Shown here: in pieces, positions 11,665 to 22,648 of the stretch | Position numbering within the stretch: position 1 is the first letter of the stretch | Layout: each line of letters opens with the position of its first letter | NCBI RefSeq assembly: GCF_016808335.1 | Contig: NC_053138.1 | Span: 56,698,951-56,762,950 of the forward strand | Length of the DNA stretch: 64,000 nt | Direction: 5' to 3' | Source: Panicum virgatum | Lineage: Eukaryota > Streptophyta > Magnoliopsida > Poales > Poaceae | Notes under the pieces: model-generated | What the model saw: the letters and a program-made list of their open reading frames with translations, nothing else | What the model was told of the DNA's origin: nothing | Databases searched by the model: none | Made by a program: the position numbers and the translations under genes

Positions 11665-13280
11665 GGAGGAGCGGTGCGGCTCAACCCCCTGCTGCTGCAC
11701 CCGGTGCTCGGCGTGACGCGGCTTTAAGCGGTTAACGGTCATCATCTCATCCCCGTACGATTAGCCGACGGGAACCCCTGAGCGTAACCGTACGCCCGGC
11801 GTGACCACGCGAGACGATCAGTCAGGCGCACGGCGGGGGAGGTGAGGTCGATCTGCTCGCCGCCGCCGCCGGCGTCAATCCAATCGCGCCGTGTGCTCGC
11901 CGTGCCGCGGTGGCAGGCAGGGCGGCGCGCGGCCCGACCGCCTGGCTGCCAGCCTTCTGCCGCCGGCGAGAGGCCGGCGCGACTCCACCGATCTCCTTCC
12001 CTGATGTGCCCCCCGGCAGGCAGACGGATGCACGCCTGCTCCATGCAGCTGCAGGCCTCTGCAGCAGCAGCAGCGCAGTGAAACTGAAGAGAGATCCAAC
12101 CCCCACGCCACGCCATGGCTCGACCGTGCGACCACCGTCTCCTCTCCTGCCAGCGGAGGCGCGCGGCGGCATTGAAGACTCGCCTGCGCCGCGGCGGACG
12201 GGCAGAGTTTTCCGGAGACGCGTGTGCCATTCCGGACGGCTCCGGGCGCCCACGCCGCCGGCGGCCGGCGAGCGCGCCGTGCCGCCCCGACGCGGCTTCT
12301 TTTTTTTTTTTTTTGTAATGCCTCGACGCGGCCCTGCGTGCGCGGCGGATCAGAGGATTCAATGCGGGGCTGGTCGTTCTTGGGTGGTTGGCCGGTTGCG
12401 ATCCCGCCGTTGGAGCGAGCCCTCTGCCGCCGTCCGCGACTCCGCGGTCACCACGGCATGGTACTACGGGCTCCGCGCCCGCGTGCTCTCGTGGGCGCCC
12501 GCCATGCCGTCGCCGGCGCCACCTGCTCAACGGGACCGAGGGCGACGCGGCTGCGATCCCCTGCCCACGACCGGCGAAGCTGCCGCGCTGAGCTGGTGGG
12601 ACTGCGGGTGGTGGCATTGAAGCTCCCCCATTCCCTCCGTCCCCAACCACCCGCGTCCCATTTATGCCCGTCACTCCGGGCGGCCGGCCGGCGCACGTGC
12701 GGCGGTCGGATCCGGGATCCACGGCCGCCCGCCGCCGTCGCTGGATCCGCCCGACGTCACGGCGGTGGCGGAGCACCGTCGCGATCCCGTGGGGGGCCAG
12801 GCCCGGCCGGCCGGCCGCCGATCGTCCCTCCGCCCATCCGTCGTCCACTGCAGCGAGACCGCGACGGTAGCTCGGCTGATGATGATCCTGATCCTCCATG
12901 CGCAGGAAAAACAAAATCCTTTGCTTCGTCTCGTCGTGTTCAACTTGAAAAATAATGTTGTTTGCTTGCTGGTGGCCTGGTGCCGTGTCGACGTCGAAGT
13001 CGAGGACGTGCCACGGAGCCTGCCTGTAGCGTCAGTGGCGTCCTCTCTGGGAGGTGTGAGCGGGCAACAGTGGAAGTGACGGAGGTGAGGTCGTGCTCTC
13101 CCAATGACAGAACAATTGACACCACCAGATCACGATCAAACTGAATTCATTTCTGAATGAAAAGGGTGATGGGAGATTGCATTGCAGCTGGCAACTCCCA
13201 ACCACATCTATCCCAACAAAATTAGCTTTTTTTTTCAAGAACAACAACAAGAAGAAGAAGAACCCAACTAAACTAAATTC
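10841..13280. other. GC-rich intergenic region between ICP55 and DUF538
   Basis: The first 200 bp or so is likely the ICP55 3' UTR. The rest to about 12900 is very GC-rich and contains several long overlapping open frames on both strands that are compositionally random, rich in Arg, Ala, Pro and Gly, so I do not call them genes. A degenerate direct repeat is visible: gcggttaac...taaccgtacgcc at 11129-11190 and again at 11720-11800. There is a T run at about 12299-12315. Confidence 0.5.
11598..11661. repeat. (GA)n microsatellite
   Basis: An uninterrupted GA run of about 64 bp lies between the two halves of the degenerate direct repeat described for this intergenic region. Confidence 0.92.
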
Positions 13281-13620
13281 AGCCGTGTTTAGTTCTTTTT
13301 GCAAAAAAATTTTGCAAATTTTTTTTGCAAAAGAATCTTATCAATTTGAAGTACTAAATGAAGTCTATTTACAAAACTTTTTGCACAGATGGGTTATAAA
13401 TCGCGAGACGAATCTAATGATGCTAATTAATCCATGATTAATTAATAATTAGTGGATTGTTACTGTAGCATCACTGTTGCAAATCATTGATTAAGTAGGC
13501 TATTAGATTCGTCTCGCGAATTACAGTCCATACATGTAAAAAGTTTTGTAAATTGACTTCATTTAGTACTTCAAATTAACTAGATTCTTTCACAAAATTT
13601 TACGTTTTTGTGTTTATAGG
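13281..13620. mobile_element. Foldback MITE upstream of DUF538
   Basis: The left arm (gaagtactaaatgaagt near 13350, cgcgagacgaatctaatg near 13402) is the reverse complement of the right arm (attagattcgtctcgcg near 13502, acttcatttagtacttc near 13556). The tips gccgtgtttagttc and gtgtttatagg do not pair well, so the right terminus may be damaged. No target duplication was identified. It ends about 68 bp before the TATA box of the next gene, so it sits in that promoter. Confidence 0.7.
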
Positions 13621-13686
13621 TTGGGAACAACAGGGCCTCACCTTGTAAATGAGCTGGGGCACAGGGCACTCGCTGACGATCTCTCC

Positions 13687-13693
13687 TATATAA
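13687..13693 (+). promoter_or_regulatory. TATA box of the DUF538 gene
   Basis: TATATAA, 164 bp upstream of the ATG at 13857, in the context ctctcctatataagcgcc. A pyrimidine-rich leader follows, as usual for a highly expressed grass gene. Transcription would start near 13720. Confidence 0.75.
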
Positions 13694-13856
13694 GCGCCCG
13701 CCTCGCGCTCCCTTCTCCGACCACGCCATCCTTGCCTCCAACTAACCCCCTCCTCCCTCCTCACGCTCTCACTGCTCCCCCACCACTCCGCCGCCGCCAG
13801 CGTCGTCTCCCGCTCCTCCTCCCCCAGCACCACCGCCACCGCCGCCGGAGGCGACG

Positions 13857-14570
13857 ATGACGCTGACGATCCCGGAGGACGTGCGCGCCAAGGCGGAGGT
13901 CTACGTGGGCGACGCGGCGGGGCAGGAGAAGACCCGGCTGCTGCTGCAGGAGACGGGGCTCCCCAGCGGCCTCCTCCCGCTCAAGGACATCATCGAGTGC
14001 GGGTACGTGGAGGAGACCGGGTTCGTGTGGCTCAAGCAGCGCCGCAAGGTGGACCACTACTTCGCCAAGGCGGGGCGCCACGTCTCGTACGGCGCCGAGG
14101 TGTCGGCGGTGGCGGAGAAGGGGCGGCTCAAGAAGATCACCGGCGTCAAGGCCAAGGAGATGCTCATCTGGGTCACGCTCCACGAGATCTGCGTCGACGA
14201 CCCGCCGCAGGGGAAGCTCCACTGCAAGGCCGTCGGGGGCTTCTCCAGGAGCTTCCCCGTCGAGGCCTTCGAGGCCGACGGCCCGCCGCCGCCGCCGCTC
14301 GCCCCGCGGGCTGCCAGGGCGGTCCAGGTCGCCGCCAACGGCAACGGCAACGGCGTTGCGGCTAAGGAGGAGGCGGCGGCGGCGAAGAAGGAGGGCGCCG
14401 GGGAGGAGGGGAAGAAAGAGGAGGAGGCCCCCGCCGCCGCCGCCGGGGAAGAGAAGAAGAACAAGGAGGGCGACACTGCTGCGGCCATTGACAAGGTCGA
14501 GGAGAAGCTCAAGGAGATGAGCACGGAGGTGGCGCACCAGCACGCCGACGCGGTGGCCGCCAAGAACTGA
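13857..14570 (+). CDS. DUF538 family protein, intronless
   Basis: The product has 237 residues. The N-terminal half (about 5-125) matches the plant DUF538 family: TGLPSGLLPLKDIIECGYVE, a Trp at VWLKQRRK, then alternating strand-like segments ending in GKLHCKAVGGFSRSFP. The C-terminal part (about 140-237) is low-complexity, rich in Ala, Glu, Lys and Gly, and ends in a short amphipathic helix (KVEEKLKEMSTEV). There is no signal peptide or membrane segment, so a cytosolic protein is likely. DUF538 proteins have been linked to stress and trichome or growth phenotypes and compared with BPI-like lipid-binding folds; the biochemical role is not established. The start is the first ATG after the TATA box and leader, in gcgacgATGACG. 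The high third-position GC is typical of grass single-exon genes. Confidence 0.9.
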   Translation: MTLTIPEDVRAKAEVYVGDAAGQEKTRLLLQETGLPSGLLPLKDIIECGYVEETGFVWLKQRRKVDHYFAKAGRHVSYGAEVSAVAEKGRLKKITGVKAKEMLIWVTLHEICVDDPPQGKLHCKAVGGFSRSFPVEAFEADGPPPPPLAPRAARAVQVAANGNGNGVAAKEEAAAAKKEGAGEEGKKEEEAPAAAAGEEKKNKEGDTAAAIDKVEEKLKEMSTEVAHQHADAVAAKN

Positions 14571-15336
14571 TACCCTTTCCTCCGCCCGTCGCCGCCGCGG
14601 CCATGGCCGCCATTTACTAGCTACTACCGCCCGCCACTATTCCCGGCTACGAGCTACCACCACGTCATAGGAAGAAAAGGAGGCGACCTGCTGCTCTGCT
14701 CTGCTCTGCCGCCCGTCAGAGACGACGACGAGGAACCGAGGCAAGATTGGGGGAGCTCCATTACTCCGACCACCACCACCACTGTTCCGAGTGTTCGATT
14801 TCGTTCCGAATAATCCACGCACGCATGTAATACGGTCCGTCTTAATTTCCCTGCCGTTATTAAACTCCCCCCCAAATGTACTATGTATCGATCGATCGCG
14901 TTCTCAGTTTCGCTCACTACTGTGCCGCGTTCTTGGTGTCCGGCCATGGAGATCGATCGACGTTTACCAGCTAGCTGCCACTGCGTTACTGCGTCGAGCT
15001 ACCGCTCGTACGGGCGCTGCGCTGCCCCCCGCAGCTTTAACTTGAATGCGTCGATCGGTCGGCTATAACTGGAGCAGACGACAGAGCTGCAGTGGCAGTA
15101 GTTCTTGTGCGCTCGTCAGGAGGAAGAAGAGCTCCTTTTGCTCTGAATGCTGGACGCGACGCGCATTCAAGCGGCGGGGCTCAATTCGACGCCGGATAGA
15201 TCGCCGTCGCCGTCGACGTCGCGGCGGTTGACGGTGGTGGTGGTGGTGGCCGTCGGGGCCTTCAATAGATTCCGTCTGCCCCGGACCCGTCGCGCGCGAA
15301 AGCAACCTGTCCCTGTTCCCCCTCCTCTCCTCTGCA
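14571..15336. other. DUF538 3' region and intergenic DNA
   Basis: This is the 3' UTR of the DUF538 gene, followed by a stretch with cgatcgatcg runs and GC-rich DNA. No supported coding region. A (GGT)n-like run (tggtggtggtggtggtgg) is at about 15235-15250. Just before 15337 the sequence tctcctctgcag resembles a splice acceptor. Confidence 0.45.
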
Positions 15337-15566
15337 GGGCACTAAGCTCGCCCGCCGCCGAGGTGGCTCCAAGCCCTGTGCGTCACACGCCGAACAAGCG
15401 TGCAGCCACATCGGTCGGCAAGCAGTCCCCGCTCGGGGCGGCGGCGGCGGCGGAGGCGTGGCAGAGGGAGGGAGACGGTGGTGGAGGGAGGGGCAACAAA
15501 GTAAGGGAGGCACGACAGAGGAAGGGAGGCGGCGGAGGGAGGGAGGCGCGGCGGCGAAAGGTGGCG
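15337..15566. repeat. 230-bp direct repeat, left copy
   Basis: It is identical, without gaps, to 60989-61218. It starts gggcactaagctcgcc and ends gcgaaaggtggcg, and is GC-rich with short GGC and GGGA runs. The two copies lie just outside the 45-kb retrotransposon X, one on each side. On the left it is preceded by a splice-acceptor-like ctctgcag; on the right the same base is part of ATGGGC. Function unknown; it could be a gene fragment. Confidence 0.85.
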
Positions 15567-15749
15567 TGGTGGGGGAGGCGGGAGGTACGGTCGGCAACGA
15601 CGCCGACCCCTGGGTTCGAAACCGCTTCTCCAAGATCTATCTGTGAAATTCTTTCGCAAAAAGAATTAAATTGCAAAAGGAACAATAGCTGTGCTCCTGC
15701 CCTTCCTTTTTTTTTAAAAAAATATTAGTGCCTAAGACATCTTTAATAA
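15567..15749. other. Left flank of retrotransposon X
   Basis: Short non-coding stretch that includes a T-run/A-run near 15706-15722. It ends in the target duplication AATAA at 15745-15749. Confidence 0.6.
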
Positions 15750-16991
15750 TGTTTGATGAGATTTTGTGCAACTAATTTAAAATATGATTTTGTGAATCAT
15801 ATACAAGAGTCATACAAGAGGGACTAAAGTCAGCTGCATAATTGTCACGCCACGGGAACTTTCTAAAATTTGAGGCAATTACCTACGTGCCATTATAAAT
15901 TGTTGCAATGACTTACATGCCATCCAAATTTTAGAAAGTTCCCCTGTACCCTTCATGGAAGTTTCTTTTACCCAGGTGCCACTCCCTTCAATTTTCCTTG
16001 TAACAGCAGTTAACTTGCATGTGAAAAGACGATTTTGCCCCTAGTTGTAGAATGCAACATATTTTCATGTTTTTACCTGTGTACCACTATTAATTCTGCC
16101 AAGCATATTCTGTCAGGTTGTACGTGGAGTAATCATGTATATGCGCACATAAAAATTATCCGCATCATATAATCAAAATATAATATTGCAAGATAGGCAA
16201 AAATTGAACAATCGACACAACCACAATTAGTATTTAAGTAAATAGAATTAGACATAAAAGAGGTCCAAATACATCATCAACGTGCATAGTCAGTCTAATT
16301 CTGTTTACTTAAATACTAATTGTGGTTGTGTCGATTGTTCAATTTTTTGCCTATCTTGCAATATTATATTTTGATTATATTATGCAGGTAATTTTTATGT
16401 GCGCATATACATGATTACTCCACGTACAACCTGGCAGAATATGCCTGTCAGAATTAACAGTGGTACACAGGTAAAACATGAAAATATGTTGCATTCTACA
16501 ACTAGGGGCAAAATCGTCTTTTTCCATGCAAGTTAACTGCTGTTACAAGGAAAATTGACGGGAGTGGCACCTGGGTAAAAGAAACTTCCATGAAGGGTAC
16601 AGGTGAACTTTCTAAAATTTGAATGGTATGTAAGTTATTACAACAATTTATAATGGCACATAGATAATTACCTCCAAACAAATCATGGGAACGTGCAGAG
16701 TTCCATATGGGCGTCTACGCATGCAGTGCCGGTGCGTGTGTACGTATGGGACTGTGTACACGTACTCAAACCTGGAACAGCTGTGTGGCCAGGCCCGCAC
16801 AATAACCGGCGTGGCCTAGCAGATTCTAGAAGTATCATGATATCCCGAACTCTCTGGCCGTGACGACGACTCGGCGTATTGATCCGTAACAAAATGAGAG
16901 AAGCTTACGAACTAGCCGGCCGAGATGGGAATACGCGTGCATGCGCTAGCCTTGCTTCTAGCTTTCTCACGCACGTTCCTTTGGTCAGGCC
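15750..16991 (+). repeat. LTR1 of X (5' part only)
   Basis: 15750-15857 and 16675-16991 match the first 460 bp of LTR2 (22006 onward) with a few percent divergence. A foldback element separates the two parts. Homology stops at caggcc, where LTR2 continues as cacgatgcag. The promoter and all downstream LTR sequence are missing. Confidence 0.85.
15858..16674. mobile_element. Foldback element, about 400-bp arms, in LTR1
   Basis: Nearly the whole 817 bp is one inverted repeat. The outer arms read aggcaattacctacgtgcc and ggcacatagataattacct. The arms close on a loop of about 40 bp near 16254-16293 (between agaattagac and gtctaattctg). Compared with LTR2 (22106-22150) the empty site has lost about 20 bp, gcttagcatgtgaatgaggc, so no target duplication can be read. 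The terminal sequence has a Mutator-like flavour, but class is not proven. A transcript through it would form a long hairpin. Confidence 0.85.
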
Positions 16992-17154
16992 AATTTGTTT
17001 GGGGAGAAAAATACCCAAGGGGTTTTCTCTACACGCCGGAAAAAATAAATTGCGGGCATGCCAGTGTATATAGAAAATACACAATAAACAAAGATACGGG
17101 AACACAAGCTTTATTCATATTTTATAAAATACAAATACAGATGTGCGGGTGTCC
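16992..17154 (-). repeat. Inverted fragment of an X LTR end (filler)
   Basis: This stretch is the reverse complement of the last 150 or so bp of the X LTR (compare 37510-37627 plus 45578-45597, and 60455-60603). Shared pieces include gccagtgtatat, cgggaacacaagctttattcat and aaatacaaatacag. At its left edge caaattggc (read on the minus strand) looks like the base pairs just after an LTR end. It joins LTR1 to the middle of the internal region and looks like filler DNA at a deletion. Confidence 0.75.
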
Positions 17155-20100
17155 AGCAGGGAGAGGCACCTAGCGGCAACCAGCTGGTGTCCAAGTGATG
17201 TGCGGGTTCTGCAGCAGCCCGGAGGGAGCGCTCCATATCCTGTCGCCTTCTGCCTGCAACATCAAGACAACACTACGATGCCGACTGCCGAGGCAAGTCC
17301 ATTGTGCTACTCCTCGATGCCCTCGACTCCATGAGACGGTAGAGATAAGGGACGCACCCCATGACTGCTCCACCGACGTCCCAAGCAGGCTGCCATGTCT
17401 AGACTTCGCCAAGCTGTCGACATCATCAGAGACGACGCTGAGGCCCATATTAAGCCAATGGCTTGGTCAGCACGCTCATCACCAGAAGCAAGACCCTACC
17501 GCCCCGGTCCCAAGATGTTGCTAGTCTTCCAGCATTGTCTTCTACATCGACAATGACAACACCGGGAGCAAGACGATACTTTCCACGGTCTCCGACTGAA
17601 GCCGTTGGTCTTCCAGCGTCGCATTCTACATCAACACCCGAGGCTGCACCATTCCAACTTCTGCCTACAATGCTGACGTTCTTCCGGCGCTGCCTTCAAA
17701 ATCAACCACAACTAGGGCGACACCACAGTTCTCTGGTGTACTACGGCGCCGATGTTCTTCCGGCATCGTCTTCTACATCGACAACAAAGGAGAAGAACCT
17801 CACCTCCCCAGTCGTCTACACAGCCGATGGCTTCCCAGCACCTTCATCGACATCGACACCACAAGGAGAGGCACCTCACCTCCTTGGTCATCTACATCGC
17901 CGACAGCTTCCAGCGTCTTCCTCTGCATCAACAACACAAGAGAAGAGCACCATGCCTCTTCGATCATCTACACCGCTGATGGCTTTCCGCGACAACATCC
18001 TCTACACCGACAACACAAGAAGGAGCCCCACTTCTCCTCAATCGTCTATATAGTGACGACAGCTTCTCGGCATCTTCATCGACATCAACAACACCTGGAG
18101 TAGCACCACCTCCTTGGCTACACTGCCGACAGCATTCGGCGTCCTCTTCGTCAACAATACCTATGGTGGCACCACCTCCTTGGCTACATCGCCGATAGCA
18201 TCGCAACGTCTACTTCGTCAACAGTACTAGGGGTTGCACCACCTCCTCAACTACATCGCCGGCAGCATCTCGGCCTCTCCCACTGCGCCAACACTGGGAG
18301 CGGAGGCACCATGTCTCCTTGGACATCTACACCGCCAATGAATATTCTGGCATGACCGTCTGCATCGACACTAGGGGCAACTAGTGTTCCCCGATCATAT
18401 GCAACGCTGATGCCATTCCGGTGCGATCTTCTACATGGACAACACTAGGGGTTGTTGTAAACCCCCTTTGCTCATCACCGCCGATGGCGTTCCGGCGTGT
18501 TCTTCTTCGTCATCAACACCAGGGGTTGTAGTGAACCCCCTCGCTCGTATCCATCACCAACGGTGTTTTGGCGTGATCCTCTTCATCGACAACATTGGGG
18601 GCAGCAGTGAACTACCTCCCCCGTCTCCATCGCCGATGACGTTCCGGCGTGGTTCTCTCCATCGACAACATCAGGGGCAGCAGTGAACCCCCACCATCAT
18701 CTCCATCGCCGATGGCATTCCTACATGGTCTTTTATGTCAATAGCACAGGGGGCAGCAGCGGACTGCCTCCCTCCTCTCCATCGCCTACAACGTTCCGAT
18801 GTGGTTCTCTCCATCGACAACATCAGGGGCAGCAGTGAACCCCCTCCATCATCTCCATCGCCAATGGCATTCCGGCGTGGTCTTTTATGTCAACAGCACT
18901 GGGGGCAGCAGCGGACTGCCTCCCTCGTCTCCATTGCCTACGGTGTTCCGGCTTGGTCTTCTCCATCAACAGCACTGGGGGCAGCAACGAACTGCCTCGC
19001 TTGTCTCCACCGCCGACGGTGTTCCGGCGTGATCCCATTCATCAACAGCTCTAGGGAAACAGTGCGCCCTCACGACCATATGCAGCGTTGATGGCATTTC
19101 GGTGTAGCCTTCAATACTGGGGGCAACAATGTGCCTCCTTGGTCAGCCAGACTGCTAGCGGCGATGTTTTGGAGTGACTTTCCACACGGCAGCATCACTG
19201 GGGGCAACATCTTGCATCCCCATCCATATGCACTGCCGATGATGTTCCGGCGTAACTTCCGACACTGGGGGCAGCAGCATGTCTCCTCAGTCATCTATAT
19301 TGTCGACGGTATTTCCGACTACACCTCCTAAATTCATCCAAGCTTTATGAGGTTCATATTTTTTGCATAAATCTTTTTGCCTCTTAGATGATCAGTGTGC
19401 ATTCACCGTTGCACTAGCTACTTGGTTACCCTTTTCTTTCAAAGAAAAAAAACTGGACCTCACGCGTACTTAAAAAAACAAATGGCTATCCCTTCGGAAT
19501 GTTCAGCTGCAGCGCAGGTGGGAACTGCCTCAGGACTGTCTGAAAATTCTCATGCTGGAGTTTGCAGCCGACGTCCCTCCACGCAACGTGTGCAGCTCAT
19601 GCCAAGCGCGCTCTACTGGAGGTAGTGAGGAGATGACTTGGGCTACTCCTAAGCAAGGAGGCGACCATGCTCCTTGCGCTTCTTGGCCTAAGGGGCAACA
19701 CACTCCAGGGAAGATTATAGGAGAAGAGTAAGAAAAGGGCTACCTAGTGCAACACAAGTTTCATTCATTGTGTAGCCACTTGCCATCCCTGGGATGTGAA
19801 AACAAAGGACCAAAAGAAAAAAAATGCCTACGAGGATTCACTTAGATACACATAGGTGAATGGCAGTCCTCCAAATTCCTTGAGATCGTGACAAGCTTCA
19901 AGATTCAAGATCCAAGTTTCAAGAGGTCTCCAAAGAAGATGACCAAATCAAGCAAAAAAAAAAGAAATGAACAAAGATCACTCTCAAGTCTAAATGATGA
20001 GAAGCCTCCAAAGAAGACGGCCCTGACTCAAGCATCAAGCGTGTCTGATCTCGGCGGAAGGCAGAAGGTTGCTGCTCACCATCCTCGGCAAAAGTAAGGG

Positions 20101-22005
20101 CAATACCCCTCGGCCTTTACCCGATAGCCTCCTACACCAATGCAGTCGTACCTATGTCTCCATGCCAAGGGGCACGAGTGAGTTGTGGTATTACTCAATG
20201 TGAAAGAGACTCAAGTAATGATTCTCATCACCTCCGGCAGAGTCGTGGAAGCATGTGTCTACACTCGCAAGTACTTAGGCGGCAAAGCTGATCCACCTCG
20301 CCATGATCATACGGCGGCGACAGCTCAGTCCTTTGGCAGTCTGGTCCTGAGTTGCTCTTATAGCTAACATTCGTGGGAGGGCCAACATTTTTAAAAACTA
20401 CAACAAAATGTGTTTCTTTAATCCAACCTCTTGCTTTGGATGCTTCATTTTCCCTGACTAACGAGCATGCACAAGCAACCTGTATGCTACTTTCTTAAGC
20501 ATTGCAGGATCCTTTCGCTCTGCTTTGATGGGAGCAGTGCGGCGCACCAGTGCGGGATGGCGTCAAACTGTGAAACCCTTCGGTCCGGTCAGCTGGCACC
20601 ACAGCAGCAAGGTGGTCGCGACTGGATTGATAAAGACCTCTCCACCAAGCGGTACGACATCTTCGTCGCAAGTTGGAGGCAAGGCGTTTTTGTTGGTCAA
20701 TGCCGTAGCAGCTACACGGCCCCGACACAAACCTTCAACCATACCTGGGGAGCTAGCAAGAACATTCGCTAAGTATCCTTCCCAATGTACATCTTTAATT
20801 TTGTTTATTTTTTTTATTATTGTATCCCCTCTCTCGTTCCCCTTGCGTCCCTCTTGTGTGCTAACGTTTTACAGAAAGCTTGGCAAGATGGCATGAAGGA
20901 AAATACAAATCTTGATGAGGCCAGATCGGTATTTGTGTACATGGCTGCGCCGATTGTGCGCGCGCCCGGAGTGGAACCATCAAGAAACTGAAGAAGCATA
21001 CAAGCAGAGGCTCCGCGTTGACATGGCCACGCCAATCCTGCCGAGCAGCTCCGACATGTGAAGCGTCAACGGCAACTCCACGGCAACTTCTACGACAGGC
21101 CAGCAACGCTCGCAGAACAAGCACGGAGGCAATGATGTGCATCGGCACTACTTCTACAGCCGTCCGGACGCCAACCCGGCCGGCGGCTAATAAGATATGC
21201 ACATAAAATAGGGTAGTATCACAGACCGGCAGTGGCAAGGAGAGGCCGTGCTGTAATGTGTGCACCACAAAAGATATGTACAAATGTATCCAATAAAACA
21301 TATATGGAGCAAATGTTACTTGCCCATGGAGTTCTATTACAAAATAAGAAGATGCACCTATGATGTCCCTTTCCCTCCTGTTGGAACTCGATCATGAAAT
21401 TAACTGATCTCAAATGTGCTAAAGGATCCAACCGGAAGAGTTCCCGGCCGGGTTAGAAGCACTTGAGTTGCAAACTCGTGGTGTTATTAACAAAAAAAAA
21501 ATTGTGTCAAGGAAAAGCCATCAAGAAGGAGTGCGTAACACTTGCATGGCCCTGTAGCTTTCATGGTGGTTGTTGCTTGTATGATGCAGCAAGAAATTCT
21601 TGCGCATCATCAGAATGTGTTGTAATGATGGTTTAGACACTTAAGCCGCGGCACTATGGCAGCCCGGATGCGGCTGCAGTGTAACAGTTCTTGTTGCCGG
21701 AGGCACCTGCAAGCCCCCGCCTCGGCGGCGATGGCTCGTCGTATCATGTGAGCACGGTGACTTCACGGCAGCCTCGACGCTTGACGTATAGTCAAGTCTG
21801 GGGTGCAGTCCGAATTAAGAGCGACTAGTGCCGCACGGGGCCCCATATATATATGGGTGACCAGTGAGGCCCTACTCTCAACAAAGATTTATTCTCACCT
21901 CCGGCTGCGTGTGTCTCGCCGACGCGTCGATTAATATACGGATTCTTTCCACCAATTCGAGCTCGGATTAGCTACGCATCCAACCTCAAATTGGTGAGGG
22001 GCATT
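17155..22005 (+). mobile_element. X internal region 1 (3' part)
   Basis: It matches 48530-53384 in direct orientation (offset 31375 to 31379). Up to about 20245 the copies differ at roughly 1% of sites plus small indels; beyond that I saw no difference. It holds a degenerate tandem array, then non-coding DNA, then the polypurine-like tract before LTR2. Short open frames here are not conserved as proteins and look random. Confidence 0.8.
17540..19320 (+). repeat. Degenerate tandem array, about 76-80 bp unit (copy 1)
   Basis: Units share a core like ccatcgccgatggcattc, cggcgtggtcttct, catcgacaacatcaggg and gcagcagtgaac. Core spacing near 18640, 18720, 18796, 18872, 18948 and 19024 is 75-80 bp. 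Units towards the left are more divergent and lack the ggggcagcag block. Arrays placed between coding region and 3' LTR are known from Tat/Ogre-type elements. Confidence 0.8.
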
Positions 22006-22640
22006 TGTTTGATGAGATTTTGTGCAACTAATTTAAAATATGATTTTGTGAATCATATACATGAGTCATACAAGATCGAGGGACTAAAGTCAGCTGCATA
22101 ATTGTCACGCCACGGGAGCTTAGCATGTGAATGAGGCCCCAAACAAATCATGGGAACGTGCAGAGTTCCATATGGGCGTCTACGCATGCAGTGCCGGTGC
22201 GTGTGTACGTACGGGACTGTGTGTACACGTACTCAAACCTGGAACAGCTGTGTGGCCAGGCCCGCACAATAGCCGTCGTGGCCTAGCAGATTCTAGAAGT
22301 ATCATGATATCCCGAACTCTCTGGCCGTGACGACGACTCGGCGTATTGATCCGTAACAAAATGAGAGAAGCTTACGAACTAGCCGGCCGAGATGGGAATA
22401 CGCGTGCATGCGCTAGCCTTGCTTCTAGCTTTCTCACGCACGTTCCTTTGGCCAGGCCCACGATGCAGTGAGCTTGCATGGCCCGGATGCTTATCTTGCT
22501 CGATTGAGATCACAGACGTATATCGATCTCTATCTCTCCGCTCTGCACGCTGAGCGGATGAGGCTTGCGGATTTCTCTCAACAGACTAGACGCGGCGCCA
22601 AGTAGAAAACCTAGGGGAGCCCGTCGCCCTACCCCCTGCC

Positions 22641-22648
22641 TATATAAA
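22641..22648 (+). promoter_or_regulatory. TATA box of LTR2
   Basis: TATATAAA in ccctgcctatataaaggcac, about 640 bp into LTR2. The identical box of LTR3 is at 54020-54027. LTR1 is truncated before this point. Downstream, ccaggtgaga (22796) and ccaaggtgag (22987) look like exon/intron borders, so transcripts may be spliced. Confidence 0.65.

Noticed and set aside
11742..12914. 390-codon open frame on the minus strand and overlapping plus-strand frames (11910-12620, 12224-12955)
   Set aside because: Both strands are open in GC-rich DNA. The translations are Arg/Ala/Pro/Gly-rich with no domain, and one runs through a T/A homopolymer. Typical GC-driven chance frames.
20467..20896. Open frames in X internal region (and 51846-52275)
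   Set aside because: Several frames overlap on both strands, none has a recognisable domain, and the two copies are identical at DNA level, so no coding constraint can be inferred.
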